In this document: positions 50,765-59,342 of the stretch, piece by piece
Layout: every line of letters begins with the position of its first letter
Position numbering within the stretch: the first letter of the stretch is position 1
Notes under the pieces: model-generated
The model's database searches: none
What the model was told of the DNA's origin: nothing
The model's input: the letters and a program-made list of their open reading frames with translations, nothing else
Source: Labilithrix sp.
Lineage (GTDB): Bacteria; Myxococcota_A; Polyangia; Polyangiales; Polyangiaceae
Direction of reading: 5' to 3'
DNA length: 64,000 nucleotides
Assembly: GCA_019637155.1 (NCBI GenBank)
Contig: JAHBWE010000020.1
Location: 1 to 64,000, forward strand
Translations under genes and position numbers: made by a program

Positions 50765-53700
50765 ATGGTTCGTCGTGTCACGCTGCTGACGTGGGTCGCA
50801 GCGGCCTCGCTCCTCGCCTTCCCCGTCCGTGCGCAGGACGCAGGGGCGGAGACCAACGTCTGCAAGCCGATCGAGCGGCAGCTCGAGGCGGCGCGGCGCG
50901 CGGCGACGGACGCGCGATCCGAGAAGGAGAGCGCGGAGCACGAGGCGGCGGAGTGCAAGGAGGAGCTCGAGAGCACGTCGGCGCGGCTGCAGCAGAGCGT
51001 CGACGCGACGAAGGTCTGCGCGAAAGAGCGCGCCCACACCTGCTCCGCGACGTCCGCCTTCGTCGACGAGCTCACGCGCGGGAAGTCGCGCGGCGGGGTC
51101 GAGACCGGCTGCATCCCCTCGGAGCTGCAGACGCGCCTCGACGGCGTCGTCGCGGGATGGACCGGGACCACGACCTGGATCGGCCAGCTCGCCGCGTACC
51201 AGAGCGGCGAGAGCGACACGTTCCCGCGTCCTCGGCCCGGCGGCGAGCGCTCGCTCCTCCGCCTCGCCGCCAACGGGCAGCGCACGTTCCAGCGCCGTCT
51301 CCTCGTCCACGCGCTGGAGCTCATCGCGCCGATCGAGTGGCGGCGCATCCGCGGAGGCGGGGCGACCGCGATCGACGCGTGGTTCGCCGCGGCCGAGCCG
51401 CTCGACGCGACGATCGTCGCGGAGGCGCAGCAGCCGCCGGCCGCGCCGTCCGGGCTCGCCGGTCCGCCGCTGACCGCCGCGCTCCACCTCGTCGGCGCGT
51501 TCCAGGTCGCGGCCGAGTGCAACCTCGTGCCGCTCGAGGGCGAGTGCCGCCGCGCGCGGCAGCTCCAGCAGCTCCTCGAGTCGACCGGTCCGCTCGTCGT
51601 TCGCCGGCGCGTGCAGGAGATCTGGGCGACCGAGTGCGGCTCGATCTCCGCCGACACGGTCGGCGCGTGGATCGAGGACTTCCCGACCGCCCACGTCAGC
51701 GCGGGCTCGAACCCGTGGACCGAGATCGCGGAGGACGCGCACGCGAAGCTGTTCGCCTGCTACCTCGACGACGCCACCGCAGAGGCGCCGTACGACGGAT
51801 GGCTCTCCGCCAAGCTCCCCATCGCGACGCAGCTCACCGCGGCGAAGCTCCAGCGCGTCGACGCGATCGTGAAGCAGTGGGACGACGCCTCGCGCGCGTC
51901 GTCGTGCGCGCGCGCGGTGCGCGTGATGCAGACGATGGACATGCCGTCGCGCTGCGAGCTGCCGAGCGCCAACTTCAAGAGCGCGGTCGAAGCCTGGGTC
52001 GCGAGCGGCGCGAAGCAGGACGACTCCAGCGCTTCGCTCGTCGTCTGCGCGCAGTTCGCGCGCCTCCTCTGGGAGGGGAAGGCCGCGTCGATCGACGGCT
52101 CGTTCACTCACCCGCCCTCGATCGGCGAGATGGTCGCGACCGATCCCGACGTCCCGCCGACCGCGATGGCGCGCCTCCGCACGCACTGCGAGGAGCGCCG
52201 CGGCGCGCCGGCGACGTTCGCGAACGACCTCGGCGTCCTCGCCACGCTCGCGCGCGGCTTCGGCGAAGGCCCCGATCGTCCGCCGTTCCGCGTCGACGCG
52301 GCGAGCGGGAAGCCGGTCGAGCTCGTGCGCTTCGAAGCGGCGCAGGGCACCGGCAAGTGGCTCCAGCACGTCGCGCGCGGCGTGACGGCGTGCACGCTCG
52401 TCGGGCTCGAGAAGGATCGCTGCAACGTCTGCGCGTCGGCCGGCCCCGGCTCGACCTACGACTGCGCGCTCGTCGCGCGGCTCGAGGAGTCGTGGGCCGA
52501 GCGCTCGTCGCGTGCCCTCGGAGCGGCGGGCGTCCTCCTCCTCGCGTTCGCCTCGGCGACGTGGCTCCGCCGCATCCGCCGCGCGCGCGCGACCTACGGC
52601 GCGTGGGCGCGCGACACGACGACGTTCTTCGAGGGGATCGGCCTTCGCTGCCGGCCCGATCCGTGGCGCGTGCTCCTGCCCTCGCGCTACGACACGCTCC
52701 ACGTCACGCTCCCCTCCGATCCGGCGTGGGAGCGCTGGGGCACCGCCGCCGCGCTCGTCCGCGTGCCGCCCGGCCGGCGCGTCCTCGAGCGCGACGTGAA
52801 CCACGGCGCCTTCGTCGCGCGTCGCTTCGGCGCGTCGGTCGTCCTCCTCGAGCACGACGACGAGGCGTCGTCCGACCTCTCCGCGATCCGCGCGATGCTG
52901 GAGTGGGCGGCGAAGGGCGGGAGCCGCGCCGTGCAGATCCTCCCCATCGGCGGCGCGCGCGTGCGCTGGTCGAAGAGCGCGCACGACGTCCTCGATCTCG
53001 TCGAGGAGTCCTCCCTCCGCGGGAACCCGTTCGACCTGCGCGGCCGCATCGCGACGTCGACGCACTTCTTCAACCGCGAGCGCCTCGTCTCCGGCCTCCT
53101 CGCCGCGGCGCAGGCGGGGCACTGGGTCGTCGTCACCGGCCTCCGCCGCTTCGGGAAATCGTCGCTCACGCTCGAGGTCGCGCGCCGCCTCACCGGACCT
53201 TCCGCGTACGTCGACGTCGCGGGGTTCGACCACGAGATCGGGCATCGAACGGATCCCGGCGCGGCCGTCGACGCGATCCTGCGCTTCGTGTGCATGCGCC
53301 TCGTCGAGTCCGCGCGCGCGCGCTGGACCGCGGCGGTGATGCCGGAGCCTCCCGGCGAAGGCGCGTCGCTCGACGCGGCCGCGCTCACGAAGTGGTTCCG
53401 CGAGCTCGCGCGCGCGTGCCAGAAGGCGGCCGGTCGCACGCCGCCGATCCTCGTCATCCTCGACGAGATCGAGCAAGCCCTCGCGGTGGGACCCGAGAAG
53501 CTCGCGCACGCGCTCGACGTCCTCGCGATCGTGCTCGGCCGCCTCAAGAGCGCGGTCGGCGACTCCGCGGCGCTCGACGGCGGCGCGCCGATCGGCGTCT
53601 TCCTCTCGAGCGCGCTCCACCCGCTCCTCTGGGCGCCGCTCCGCACCCTCGCGCATCAGTCGATCATGGGCAGCTTCCAGCGCGTGTGCGTGCCGTGCCT

Positions 53701-54313
53701 CGGGAGCGACGCCGCGACGACGATGATGCGCAGCCTCGGCGCGCGGCAGGGGATCCGCTTCACCGACGCCGCCCTCGCGCGGATGGTCGAAGAGTCGCAA
53801 GGCGTCCCGCTGCTCCTGCGCCGCCTCGGCTCGTCGGTGCTCGAGCTGTACGACGCGGAGCGCGCGCGGCAAGGGAGCCTCGGCGCGGTCGAGGTCGGCG
53901 TCGAAGGCACGACCGAGGCCGTCCTTCGTGAAGAGCGCGAGGGCTCGCCGCTCCGGGTGTGGGTCGAGAGCGAGATCGCGCCGCGCAACGCGGTGCCGGG
54001 CGCGTTGCTCCATCACCTCGCGCAGTCCGAGTCGGTGTCCGTCGACCGCCTCTCTACGCTCGCGACGAAGATGGTCGCCGACGACTTCGTGCAGACCGGC
54101 ATCGACAAGACGCTCGCGCCGTACGAGCTCGCGCGGCGCGCGGAAGAAGCGGCGCACGTCATCGTGCAGCTGCTCCACGAGAGCGGGCTCCTCGTCCCGC
54201 ACGGCGACCTCACCGCGCCGGACGGCTACTCGCTGCCGGAGGGCGCGATCCGCCGCGTGCTCCGCCAGCAAGACGCGGTCAGCGAGTCCCCCAGCGCTCG
54301 TCCCGCACCGTGA
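50765..54313 (+). CDS. Membrane-anchored STAND-like P-loop NTPase with large extracytoplasmic region
   Basis: A 1182-residue protein with three parts. A signal peptide (cleaved near RAQDAG) leads to a Cys-containing helical periplasmic region of about 560 residues with a coiled coil at about 25-80. One helix (584-601) crosses the membrane. The cytosolic part has the ATPase: GLRRFGKSSL (Walker A, K798), ILVILDEIE (Walker B, D900-E901), and winged-helix-like sequence after about 1050, the order of MalT/STAND or archaeal-type ATPases. The ATG at 50765 gives the signal peptide. It may act as a ligand-triggered switch. A sensing or immunity role is inference. Confidence 0.85.
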   Translation: MVRRVTLLTWVAAASLLAFPVRAQDAGAETNVCKPIERQLEAARRAATDARSEKESAEHEAAECKEELESTSARLQQSVDATKVCAKERAHTCSATSAFVDELTRGKSRGGVETGCIPSELQTRLDGVVAGWTGTTTWIGQLAAYQSGESDTFPRPRPGGERSLLRLAANGQRTFQRRLLVHALELIAPIEWRRIRGGGATAIDAWFAAAEPLDATIVAEAQQPPAAPSGLAGPPLTAALHLVGAFQVAAECNLVPLEGECRRARQLQQLLESTGPLVVRRRVQEIWATECGSISADTVGAWIEDFPTAHVSAGSNPWTEIAEDAHAKLFACYLDDATAEAPYDGWLSAKLPIATQLTAAKLQRVDAIVKQWDDASRASSCARAVRVMQTMDMPSRCELPSANFKSAVEAWVASGAKQDDSSASLVVCAQFARLLWEGKAASIDGSFTHPPSIGEMVATDPDVPPTAMARLRTHCEERRGAPATFANDLGVLATLARGFGEGPDRPPFRVDAASGKPVELVRFEAAQGTGKWLQHVARGVTACTLVGLEKDRCNVCASAGPGSTYDCALVARLEESWAERSSRALGAAGVLLLAFASATWLRRIRRARATYGAWARDTTTFFEGIGLRCRPDPWRVLLPSRYDTLHVTLPSDPAWERWGTAAALVRVPPGRRVLERDVNHGAFVARRFGASVVLLEHDDEASSDLSAIRAMLEWAAKGGSRAVQILPIGGARVRWSKSAHDVLDLVEESSLRGNPFDLRGRIATSTHFFNRERLVSGLLAAAQAGHWVVVTGLRRFGKSSLTLEVARRLTGPSAYVDVAGFDHEIGHRTDPGAAVDAILRFVCMRLVESARARWTAAVMPEPPGEGASLDAAALTKWFRELARACQKAAGRTPPILVILDEIEQALAVGPEKLAHALDVLAIVLGRLKSAVGDSAALDGGAPIGVFLSSALHPLLWAPLRTLAHQSIMGSFQRVCVPCLGSDAATTMMRSLGARQGIRFTDAALARMVEESQGVPLLLRRLGSSVLELYDAERARQGSLGAVEVGVEGTTEAVLREEREGSPLRVWVESEIAPRNAVPGALLHHLAQSESVSVDRLSTLATKMVADDFVQTGIDKTLAPYELARRAEEAAHVIVQLLHESGLLVPHGDLTAPDGYSLPEGAIRRVLRQQDAVSESPSARPAP

Positions 54314-55622
54314 GGAGCGCCCACGGCAGGATCCACTGCAGCAAGAGGACGCTGTAGATCGCGTAGAGCACGCCGTAGAGGAAGCGCGCGCTCCGCTCGA
54401 TGCGGAGGTAGTAGAGCGCGGTGAACGTCGCGCCGACGAGGAGCGCGATCGTGGAGTGCACGAGCACGTTCAGCTGCGCGTCGAAGACGGTCGGGAGGCT
54501 GACGAGGGCATAGAAGAAGAGGAAGAGGCGCAAGTTGCTGACGAGGAACGTGACGACGGGGAGCACGCGGTTCTTGGCGCGGTACCTCGTCAGCATGAAC
54601 TTCGCGAAGCTGAACCCCTCGACGAGGTAGCTCCGGTCCCAGCGCACGAACATGCGCGACATCTGCCCGTACGTGACCGGCGCGAGCGTGTGCACGACGG
54701 CGGTGCGCTGGTAGACGGTGTCGTAACCCTGGCGGAGGACGATGTTCGTGAGCGCCTGGTCCTCGCCGTGGTTGACCGGTCGGCCGAGGAACTTCTGGTC
54801 CGCCCACTCGTCGAGGAACGGGAGCACGACCTCGCGGCGGAAGGCGGAGAGCGCGCCAGGGCAGCACGCGACGCAGCGGTAGGTGGACTGCGCCGCGCGA
54901 CCGAAGTCGAACGCGAGCGCGTACTGCACCTCGAGCATGCGGCTGATGGTGGTGTCGCGGTTCAAGACCGACACGCGCCCCGCGACCGCGCCGACGTCGG
55001 GGTCGGCGAGGAACGGCGCGACCATCTCGTCGATCGTGCTCGGGTCGATCTCGCTGTCGGAGTCGATCGTGACGAGGATCTGCCCCGTCGCCGCGCGAAA
55101 ACCCGCGACGAGCGCCTCGCGCTTGCCGCGGTTGCCGGTGAAGCGAACGAGCTTGATGATGCCGGCGTGCTCACGCCGGAGCCGCTGCATGTGGAAGAAC
55201 GTGTCGTCGCGCGAGCCGTCGTCGACGACGATGATCTCGAGCAGGTCCTTCGGGTACGCGCACGTCGCGACGGAGCGGATGCTGCGCTCGACCATCGGCC
55301 CCTCGTTGAACGCGGGGATGACGACGCTGACGCGCGGACGCGGCTTGCCTTCGGGCGCGGTGAACGGCCGGTACCGGAGCCACAGCACGCTGAGGAGCGC
55401 GGTGTAGAGCGACTGCACCACGACGACGACGCCGACCGGATGCGAGAGCACGCCGAGGAGCGCGTCGCGGATCTCGTGCGCGTGCGTGGCGTGGCGCGGG
55501 ACGAAGAGCATCCAGCCGATGCTCACGAGCGCGCCGACGAGCGGGAGGAGGCCCAGCGAGGCCACCAGTGTCTTTCGCACCATCCGGCCCACGCCCGTCG
55601 GAGCATAACCTAGTTCGCGCAT
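54279..55622 (-). CDS. Membrane glycosyltransferase, family 2 (polysaccharide synthase type)
   Basis: A 447-residue GT2 enzyme of the NodC/hyaluronan-synthase type. Two N-terminal helices (about 19-41, 62-80), a GT-A domain with VVDDGSRDD, metal-binding DSDSE, the catalytic GEDQALTN and VRWDRSY, then three C-terminal helices. It probably polymerises a beta-linked polysaccharide and exports it. The start overlaps the upstream LtaS-like gene by 13 bp, and the last 35 bp overlap the convergent NTPase gene. A long open frame upstream is a shadow and not part of this gene. Confidence 0.9.
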   Translation of the reverse strand: MRELGYAPTGVGRMVRKTLVASLGLLPLVGALVSIGWMLFVPRHATHAHEIRDALLGVLSHPVGVVVVVQSLYTALLSVLWLRYRPFTAPEGKPRPRVSVVIPAFNEGPMVERSIRSVATCAYPKDLLEIIVVDDGSRDDTFFHMQRLRREHAGIIKLVRFTGNRGKREALVAGFRAATGQILVTIDSDSEIDPSTIDEMVAPFLADPDVGAVAGRVSVLNRDTTISRMLEVQYALAFDFGRAAQSTYRCVACCPGALSAFRREVVLPFLDEWADQKFLGRPVNHGEDQALTNIVLRQGYDTVYQRTAVVHTLAPVTYGQMSRMFVRWDRSYLVEGFSFAKFMLTRYRAKNRVLPVVTFLVSNLRLFLFFYALVSLPTVFDAQLNVLVHSTIALLVGATFTALYYLRIERSARFLYGVLYAIYSVLLLQWILPWALLTVRDERWGTR

Positions 55623-57829
55623 GGATCTCCTTCGGCGTGCAGCAGCGCCGAGAGGCACGCCGTGACGGGCACGAGGCTCGGGGTCACGGTCTCGCGATCG
55701 CCGCGCGTGTTGAGGAACACCGAGTCCTCGTAGGGCCGCGCACGTGCGCCGCTGCGATCGAATGCGACGAGCTGGCTCACGCCGTTGATTCCGGCGATGT
55801 ACGCGTCTTTGGCCTCGCGGAACCACGGGCTCGTCACCTGCCCGCCGAGCGTGTGCCAGCGCGCTGCGGCAGGGAGGCTCTTCACGTGCGGCTCGGAGGC
55901 GAGGAGCGCGAGGACGAGCGAGGGGATGTCGTTCTGGGAGAGCGGCCCCGCGTCGAGCGCGCGCTGCGCCCTCGTGAGCGCGGCCTCGAGCGCGGCGCGA
56001 TCGCGGACACGCTCGCGCAGCGCGGCGGGGAGGACGATGGCGAAGGGGATGCGCGCCTTCGCGTCGTCCGACTCGGAGCCCTCCGCCGGTCCCCACACGT
56101 ACCCCTCGCCGGTGGAGTGATCGGCGGCGAGGACGACGATCGATCGCGCGGTGAGCTCCAGCGCGTCGAGCTTCGCGAAGAAGCGTTCGACGGCGGCGTC
56201 GGTGTACGAATACGTCAAGAGGCGGGGGCGATCGTCGCGGCCGGCGCGGTTGGGCGTGCTCGCGAGCGCGCGATCGACGCGAAGGGCGACGTCGGCAGGG
56301 AGGTCCTCCGGCGCCGCGAACGGCGAGTGGTTCGAGAGCGTGGTGAGCATCACGTAGCGCGGAGCCTCGCCGCTCTCCTTCACGCGCTTCGCGACGCGCG
56401 CGGTCGTCTCGTCGACGAGCGCGTGATCGGTCACCGCGTCCCAGGCGCCCTTCGGCGCGTCGGCGGGGAGGTCGGCCTGCGTGATCTGCTCGCGGACGCC
56501 GTGCTCCGCGAAGAAGGCGCTCATCCCGTCGAAGGTCGGATCGGAGCCGTAGTAGAAGCTCCCCGCGAAGCCGGCGTCGGCGAGGACGTCGGCGAGGCAG
56601 CGCACGCGGATCGGCGGCAGATCGCGGATGAGGCTCAGGTTGTACGGGAGCGTGCCGAGGCCGCACGCGAGCGCGCCGAGGCCCTGCGCGGTGCGGACGC
56701 CGGCCTGGTACGTCGCGCGGCTCGCGAGGACGCCCTCGGCGCCGCGCTTCGCGTAGAGGTCGTCGACGAACGGCGCGACGTCGTGCGCGGCGTGCGGGTT
56801 GAGCGCGCGGAGATCGTCGCCGCGGAAGCTCTCGAGCGTGAGCTGCCAGACGATCGGCGCGGAGCTTTCGCTCTCTCCTTCTCTCTCGCTCTCGCGCGCG
56901 AAGAGCCGGGCGGAGACCTCCTCGAACGCGCGGACGAGCTCCTCGCCGCGCGCGTCCGCGATCGGCCGCTCGCGCGCGCGATCGAGCGGGCGCTCGTGGG
57001 GATGGTGCCGGCAGGTGTCGTGCTTCGAGGTCGCGGTCGCGGGAGGCCAGCCGAGGAGCGCGGCGCCGATCGGCTCGAGCTTCGGCGCGAGCCTCGCGTC
57101 GCGCACGAGGTCGCGCGGCGTCGCGCGCTTTCCGTAGAGGAAGAGGTCGGCGACGCTGTCGGTCATCGCGCGGAACGGATCGCCTACCGTGGTCCCCTTC
57201 GCGGTGACGGCGGCGAAGAGGCGGAGCACGAGCGCGGCGGCGAAGAGCGAGAGCAGGAGCCCGGTCCGCCACTCGCGCCAGGCGAGGGCGTCGCCCGCGC
57301 TGCGGCGGCGGAGGTGGCGCGCGAGGAGCGCGAGCCCGAGCGCGCCGAAGAAGAGCGCGGGGATCCAGTAGACGTCGTAGCGGAGGTAGCCGAGCGTGGA
57401 GCGGAGGAACACCACGCTCGTCCCCTGCGCCGAGAGGTCGAACACGGTGGGGTACGCGCCGCGCTCGTGCTTGAACTCCTGCGCCGCGATCCCGAGGACC
57501 CAGAGCGCGACGCCGAGCGGGACCGCGGCGAGCATGCCGCCCGCTCGTTGCCAGCGCCGCCCGCGGACGCGCGCGACGAGGGACGGCGCGGCGGCGGCGA
57601 CGACGAACACGAACGGCGCGACGACGAGCGCGACCGCGGCGAGGTCGCGGAGGATGCCGCCGAGCAGCCACGCGATCTGCGCGCCGAGGCCGTCGGCGAT
57701 GCGATACGCGCCGGCCGCGCGCGCGGGCGCGAGCGCGAGCGTGAGGTACAGGAGCGTCGCGCCGCCGCACGCGAGCCCGCTTCGGAGCGCGGGGTCGCGC
57801 AGCGAAGGCGGGAAGCGAGGGAGCGCCAC
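55610..57829 (-). CDS. LtaS/OpgB-like membrane phosphoglycerol transferase (sulfatase fold)
   Basis: A 739-residue alkaline-phosphatase-superfamily protein. Five N-terminal helices (residues 15 to about 215) are followed by an extracytoplasmic catalytic domain. The nucleophile Thr is probably in VRTAQGLGAL, and LAADHST supplies metal ligands; LSNHSPF is also typical. Gram-negative relatives modify glucans or lipopolysaccharide with phosphoglycerol or phosphoethanolamine. The next gene is a polysaccharide synthase overlapping by 13 bp, so the two likely make and decorate one envelope glycopolymer. Confidence 0.87.
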   Translation of the reverse strand: MALPRFPPSLRDPALRSGLACGGATLLYLTLALAPARAAGAYRIADGLGAQIAWLLGGILRDLAAVALVVAPFVFVVAAAAPSLVARVRGRRWQRAGGMLAAVPLGVALWVLGIAAQEFKHERGAYPTVFDLSAQGTSVVFLRSTLGYLRYDVYWIPALFFGALGLALLARHLRRRSAGDALAWREWRTGLLLSLFAAALVLRLFAAVTAKGTTVGDPFRAMTDSVADLFLYGKRATPRDLVRDARLAPKLEPIGAALLGWPPATATSKHDTCRHHPHERPLDRARERPIADARGEELVRAFEEVSARLFARESEREGESESSAPIVWQLTLESFRGDDLRALNPHAAHDVAPFVDDLYAKRGAEGVLASRATYQAGVRTAQGLGALACGLGTLPYNLSLIRDLPPIRVRCLADVLADAGFAGSFYYGSDPTFDGMSAFFAEHGVREQITQADLPADAPKGAWDAVTDHALVDETTARVAKRVKESGEAPRYVMLTTLSNHSPFAAPEDLPADVALRVDRALASTPNRAGRDDRPRLLTYSYTDAAVERFFAKLDALELTARSIVVLAADHSTGEGYVWGPAEGSESDDAKARIPFAIVLPAALRERVRDRAALEAALTRAQRALDAGPLSQNDIPSLVLALLASEPHVKSLPAAARWHTLGGQVTSPWFREAKDAYIAGINGVSQLVAFDRSGARARPYEDSVFLNTRGDRETVTPSLVPVTACLSALLHAEGDPCAN

Positions 57830-57881
57830 GAAGCAACACCTCTACTCGCGGCGCGCCTCGCGTCGAGCGAGATCGGACGAG

Positions 57882-58700
57882 TCACACGTCCGTCATGACC
57901 GACGTCGTGACGTAGTCCGCGGCGAAGATGGCGACGATGCTCGCGACGACGGCCTTCGCGGTCGCCTCGCCGACGCCGCGCGCGCCGCCGGAGGCGAAGA
58001 AGCCCTTCTTGCAGCAGATCGTGCTGACGATGAGGCCGAAGAGGGCGCTCTTCACGAGCAGCATCCGGATGTCCTCCCATTTGATGAACTGCTCGATGCG
58101 CGCGAAGAAGGTGCCGGGGTCGATGCCCTGCCACACGACGCCGACGAGGTACGCGCCGAACATGCCGGCGATGCCGAAGCCGAGCGCGAGGAGCGGCAGC
58201 GTGATGAAGGTGGCGAGGATGCGGGGGACGACGAGGTACTGGATCGGGCTGACGCCCATCGTGGTGATCGCGTCGATCTGCTCGGTGACGCGCATGTTGC
58301 CGAGCTCGCTCGCCATCGTGCTCCCCGCGCGCGCGGTGACGACGACGGCGGCGAGGACGGGCGCGAGCTCGCGCGCGAGGGCGAGCGCGACGACGCCGCC
58401 GACCATGCCCTCGGCGGAGAACTGGCGGAACCCGATGATGGAGCTGAGCGTGAAGGCCATGCCGGTGAACATGCCGACGAGGCCGGCGATGAAGAGCGAT
58501 CCGGCGCCGATGAACTCGATCGCGTTGAGGAGCTGCGCGACGCGGAGCGGCGGCCGCAGGAGCCACCCGACCGACTTCGCGAAGAGGAGGATCGTCGCGC
58601 CGAAGTCGTCGAGCAGATCGAGCGCGGGGTCGAAGATCAGATCGATGAACGCGATGAAGCGATTCGGCTTCGGAGCATCGATCGACTCGGTCTCGGCCAC
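57882..58700 (-). CDS. mlaE: MlaE-family ABC permease (phospholipid transport)
   Basis: A 272-residue permease of the Mla/TGD1 family that moves phospholipids between inner and outer membranes. FTLSSIIGFRQFSAEGMVGGVVALALARELAPVLAAVVVTARAGSTMASELGNMRVTEQIDAI region fits the conserved MlaE core (ALARELAPVLAAVVVTARAG is diagnostic). Five or six helices are predicted, with an extra amphipathic segment (about 14-55) before the first. No mlaF or mlaD follows, so the ATPase and MCE partners are elsewhere. It is 52 bp downstream-strand neighbour of the LtaS-like gene. Confidence 0.92.
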   Translation of the reverse strand: MAETESIDAPKPNRFIAFIDLIFDPALDLLDDFGATILLFAKSVGWLLRPPLRVAQLLNAIEFIGAGSLFIAGLVGMFTGMAFTLSSIIGFRQFSAEGMVGGVVALALARELAPVLAAVVVTARAGSTMASELGNMRVTEQIDAITTMGVSPIQYLVVPRILATFITLPLLALGFGIAGMFGAYLVGVVWQGIDPGTFFARIEQFIKWEDIRMLLVKSALFGLIVSTICCKKGFFASGGARGVGEATAKAVVASIVAIFAADYVTTSVMTDV

Positions 58701-58790
58701 GGCGGCGGGACTATACCCCTCGCCGCCTCACGCACGCGCATGAAAGCGTGCGAAGCACTCGCTCGGCTCGCCCCGTGCTATCTCTCGAGA

Positions 58791-59024
58791 ATGTCGAACA
58801 CGCTGCGCGCCCGAGTGAGGGGAGGCCGGCTCGTGCTCGATGAGCCGAGCTCGCTCCCAGAGGGCACCGAGGTCGAGCTCATCCCTGCAGACGACTTCGA
58901 CGATCTCGATCCCGCCGAGCGCGCTCGCCTCCATGGCTCTCTCGCCGAGTCGATCCGAAAGCACGTGCCCGGCACAGGCGTTCCGGCGGACGAGGTCCTC
59001 GCGAGGATTCGAGCGAGGCATTGA
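58791..59024 (+). CDS. Putative antitoxin-like small protein
   Basis: A 77-residue protein. The first part MSNTLRARVRGGRLVLDEPS with LPEGTEVELIP matches the small beta domain seen in DUF104/AF2212-like antitoxins and some prevent-host-death-type proteins. The C-terminal helix includes DEVLARIRARH. The ATG at 58791 is preferred. Its stop overlaps the start of a short frame that looks broken, consistent with a decayed toxin-antitoxin pair. The family assignment is by eye. Confidence 0.65.
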   Translation: MSNTLRARVRGGRLVLDEPSSLPEGTEVELIPADDFDDLDPAERARLHGSLAESIRKHVPGTGVPADEVLARIRARH

Positions 59025-59162
59025 GCTTTCGGATCGAGCTCACCGAGGAGGAGCTCGCCGACGAAGACCCAAGTTTGGGACGAGGTCGAGGGCAAGCCTG
59101 TGCGCAAGGTCGTCACCGCGCTATGGCACGGCACGCGAGGGAGCGGGCCGCCACTTCCGTAG
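59021..59162 (+). pseudogene. Frameshifted remnant next to the antitoxin-like gene
   Basis: Two halves of plausible coding sequence are in different frames. The first half (from TTG 59021) reads MSFRIELTEEELADED. After about 59070 the reading frame that looks coding shifts and gives TKTQVWDEVEGKPVRKVVTA then LWHGTREGSG, ending at TAG 59160-59162. The start overlaps the antitoxin-like stop by 4 bp, the usual toxin position. A sequencing error or two unrelated short frames are alternatives. The 180 bp that follow hold nothing recognised. Confidence 0.35.
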
Positions 59163-59342
59163 ATCCAATCGAGAGAGTGGCGGACCTGACATCGAGGCGG
59201 CGGGGGGTGGGGGCCACGCGGTGAGGGGCGGGCGGGGCACGGGGTTGCGGCGGGACCTCGCCCACGAGAGGACGGTGGCAGCGCCGCACGGAACGACCTT
59301 TCCGGTCAGAAGGCGCCGGTGCAACGTCCTGAATAAAGAAGA

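Noticed and set aside
55623..57839. Long minus-strand open frame continuous with the GT2 gene
   Set aside because: It is Arg-rich shadow sequence in another frame of the LtaS-like gene, which has clear family motifs.
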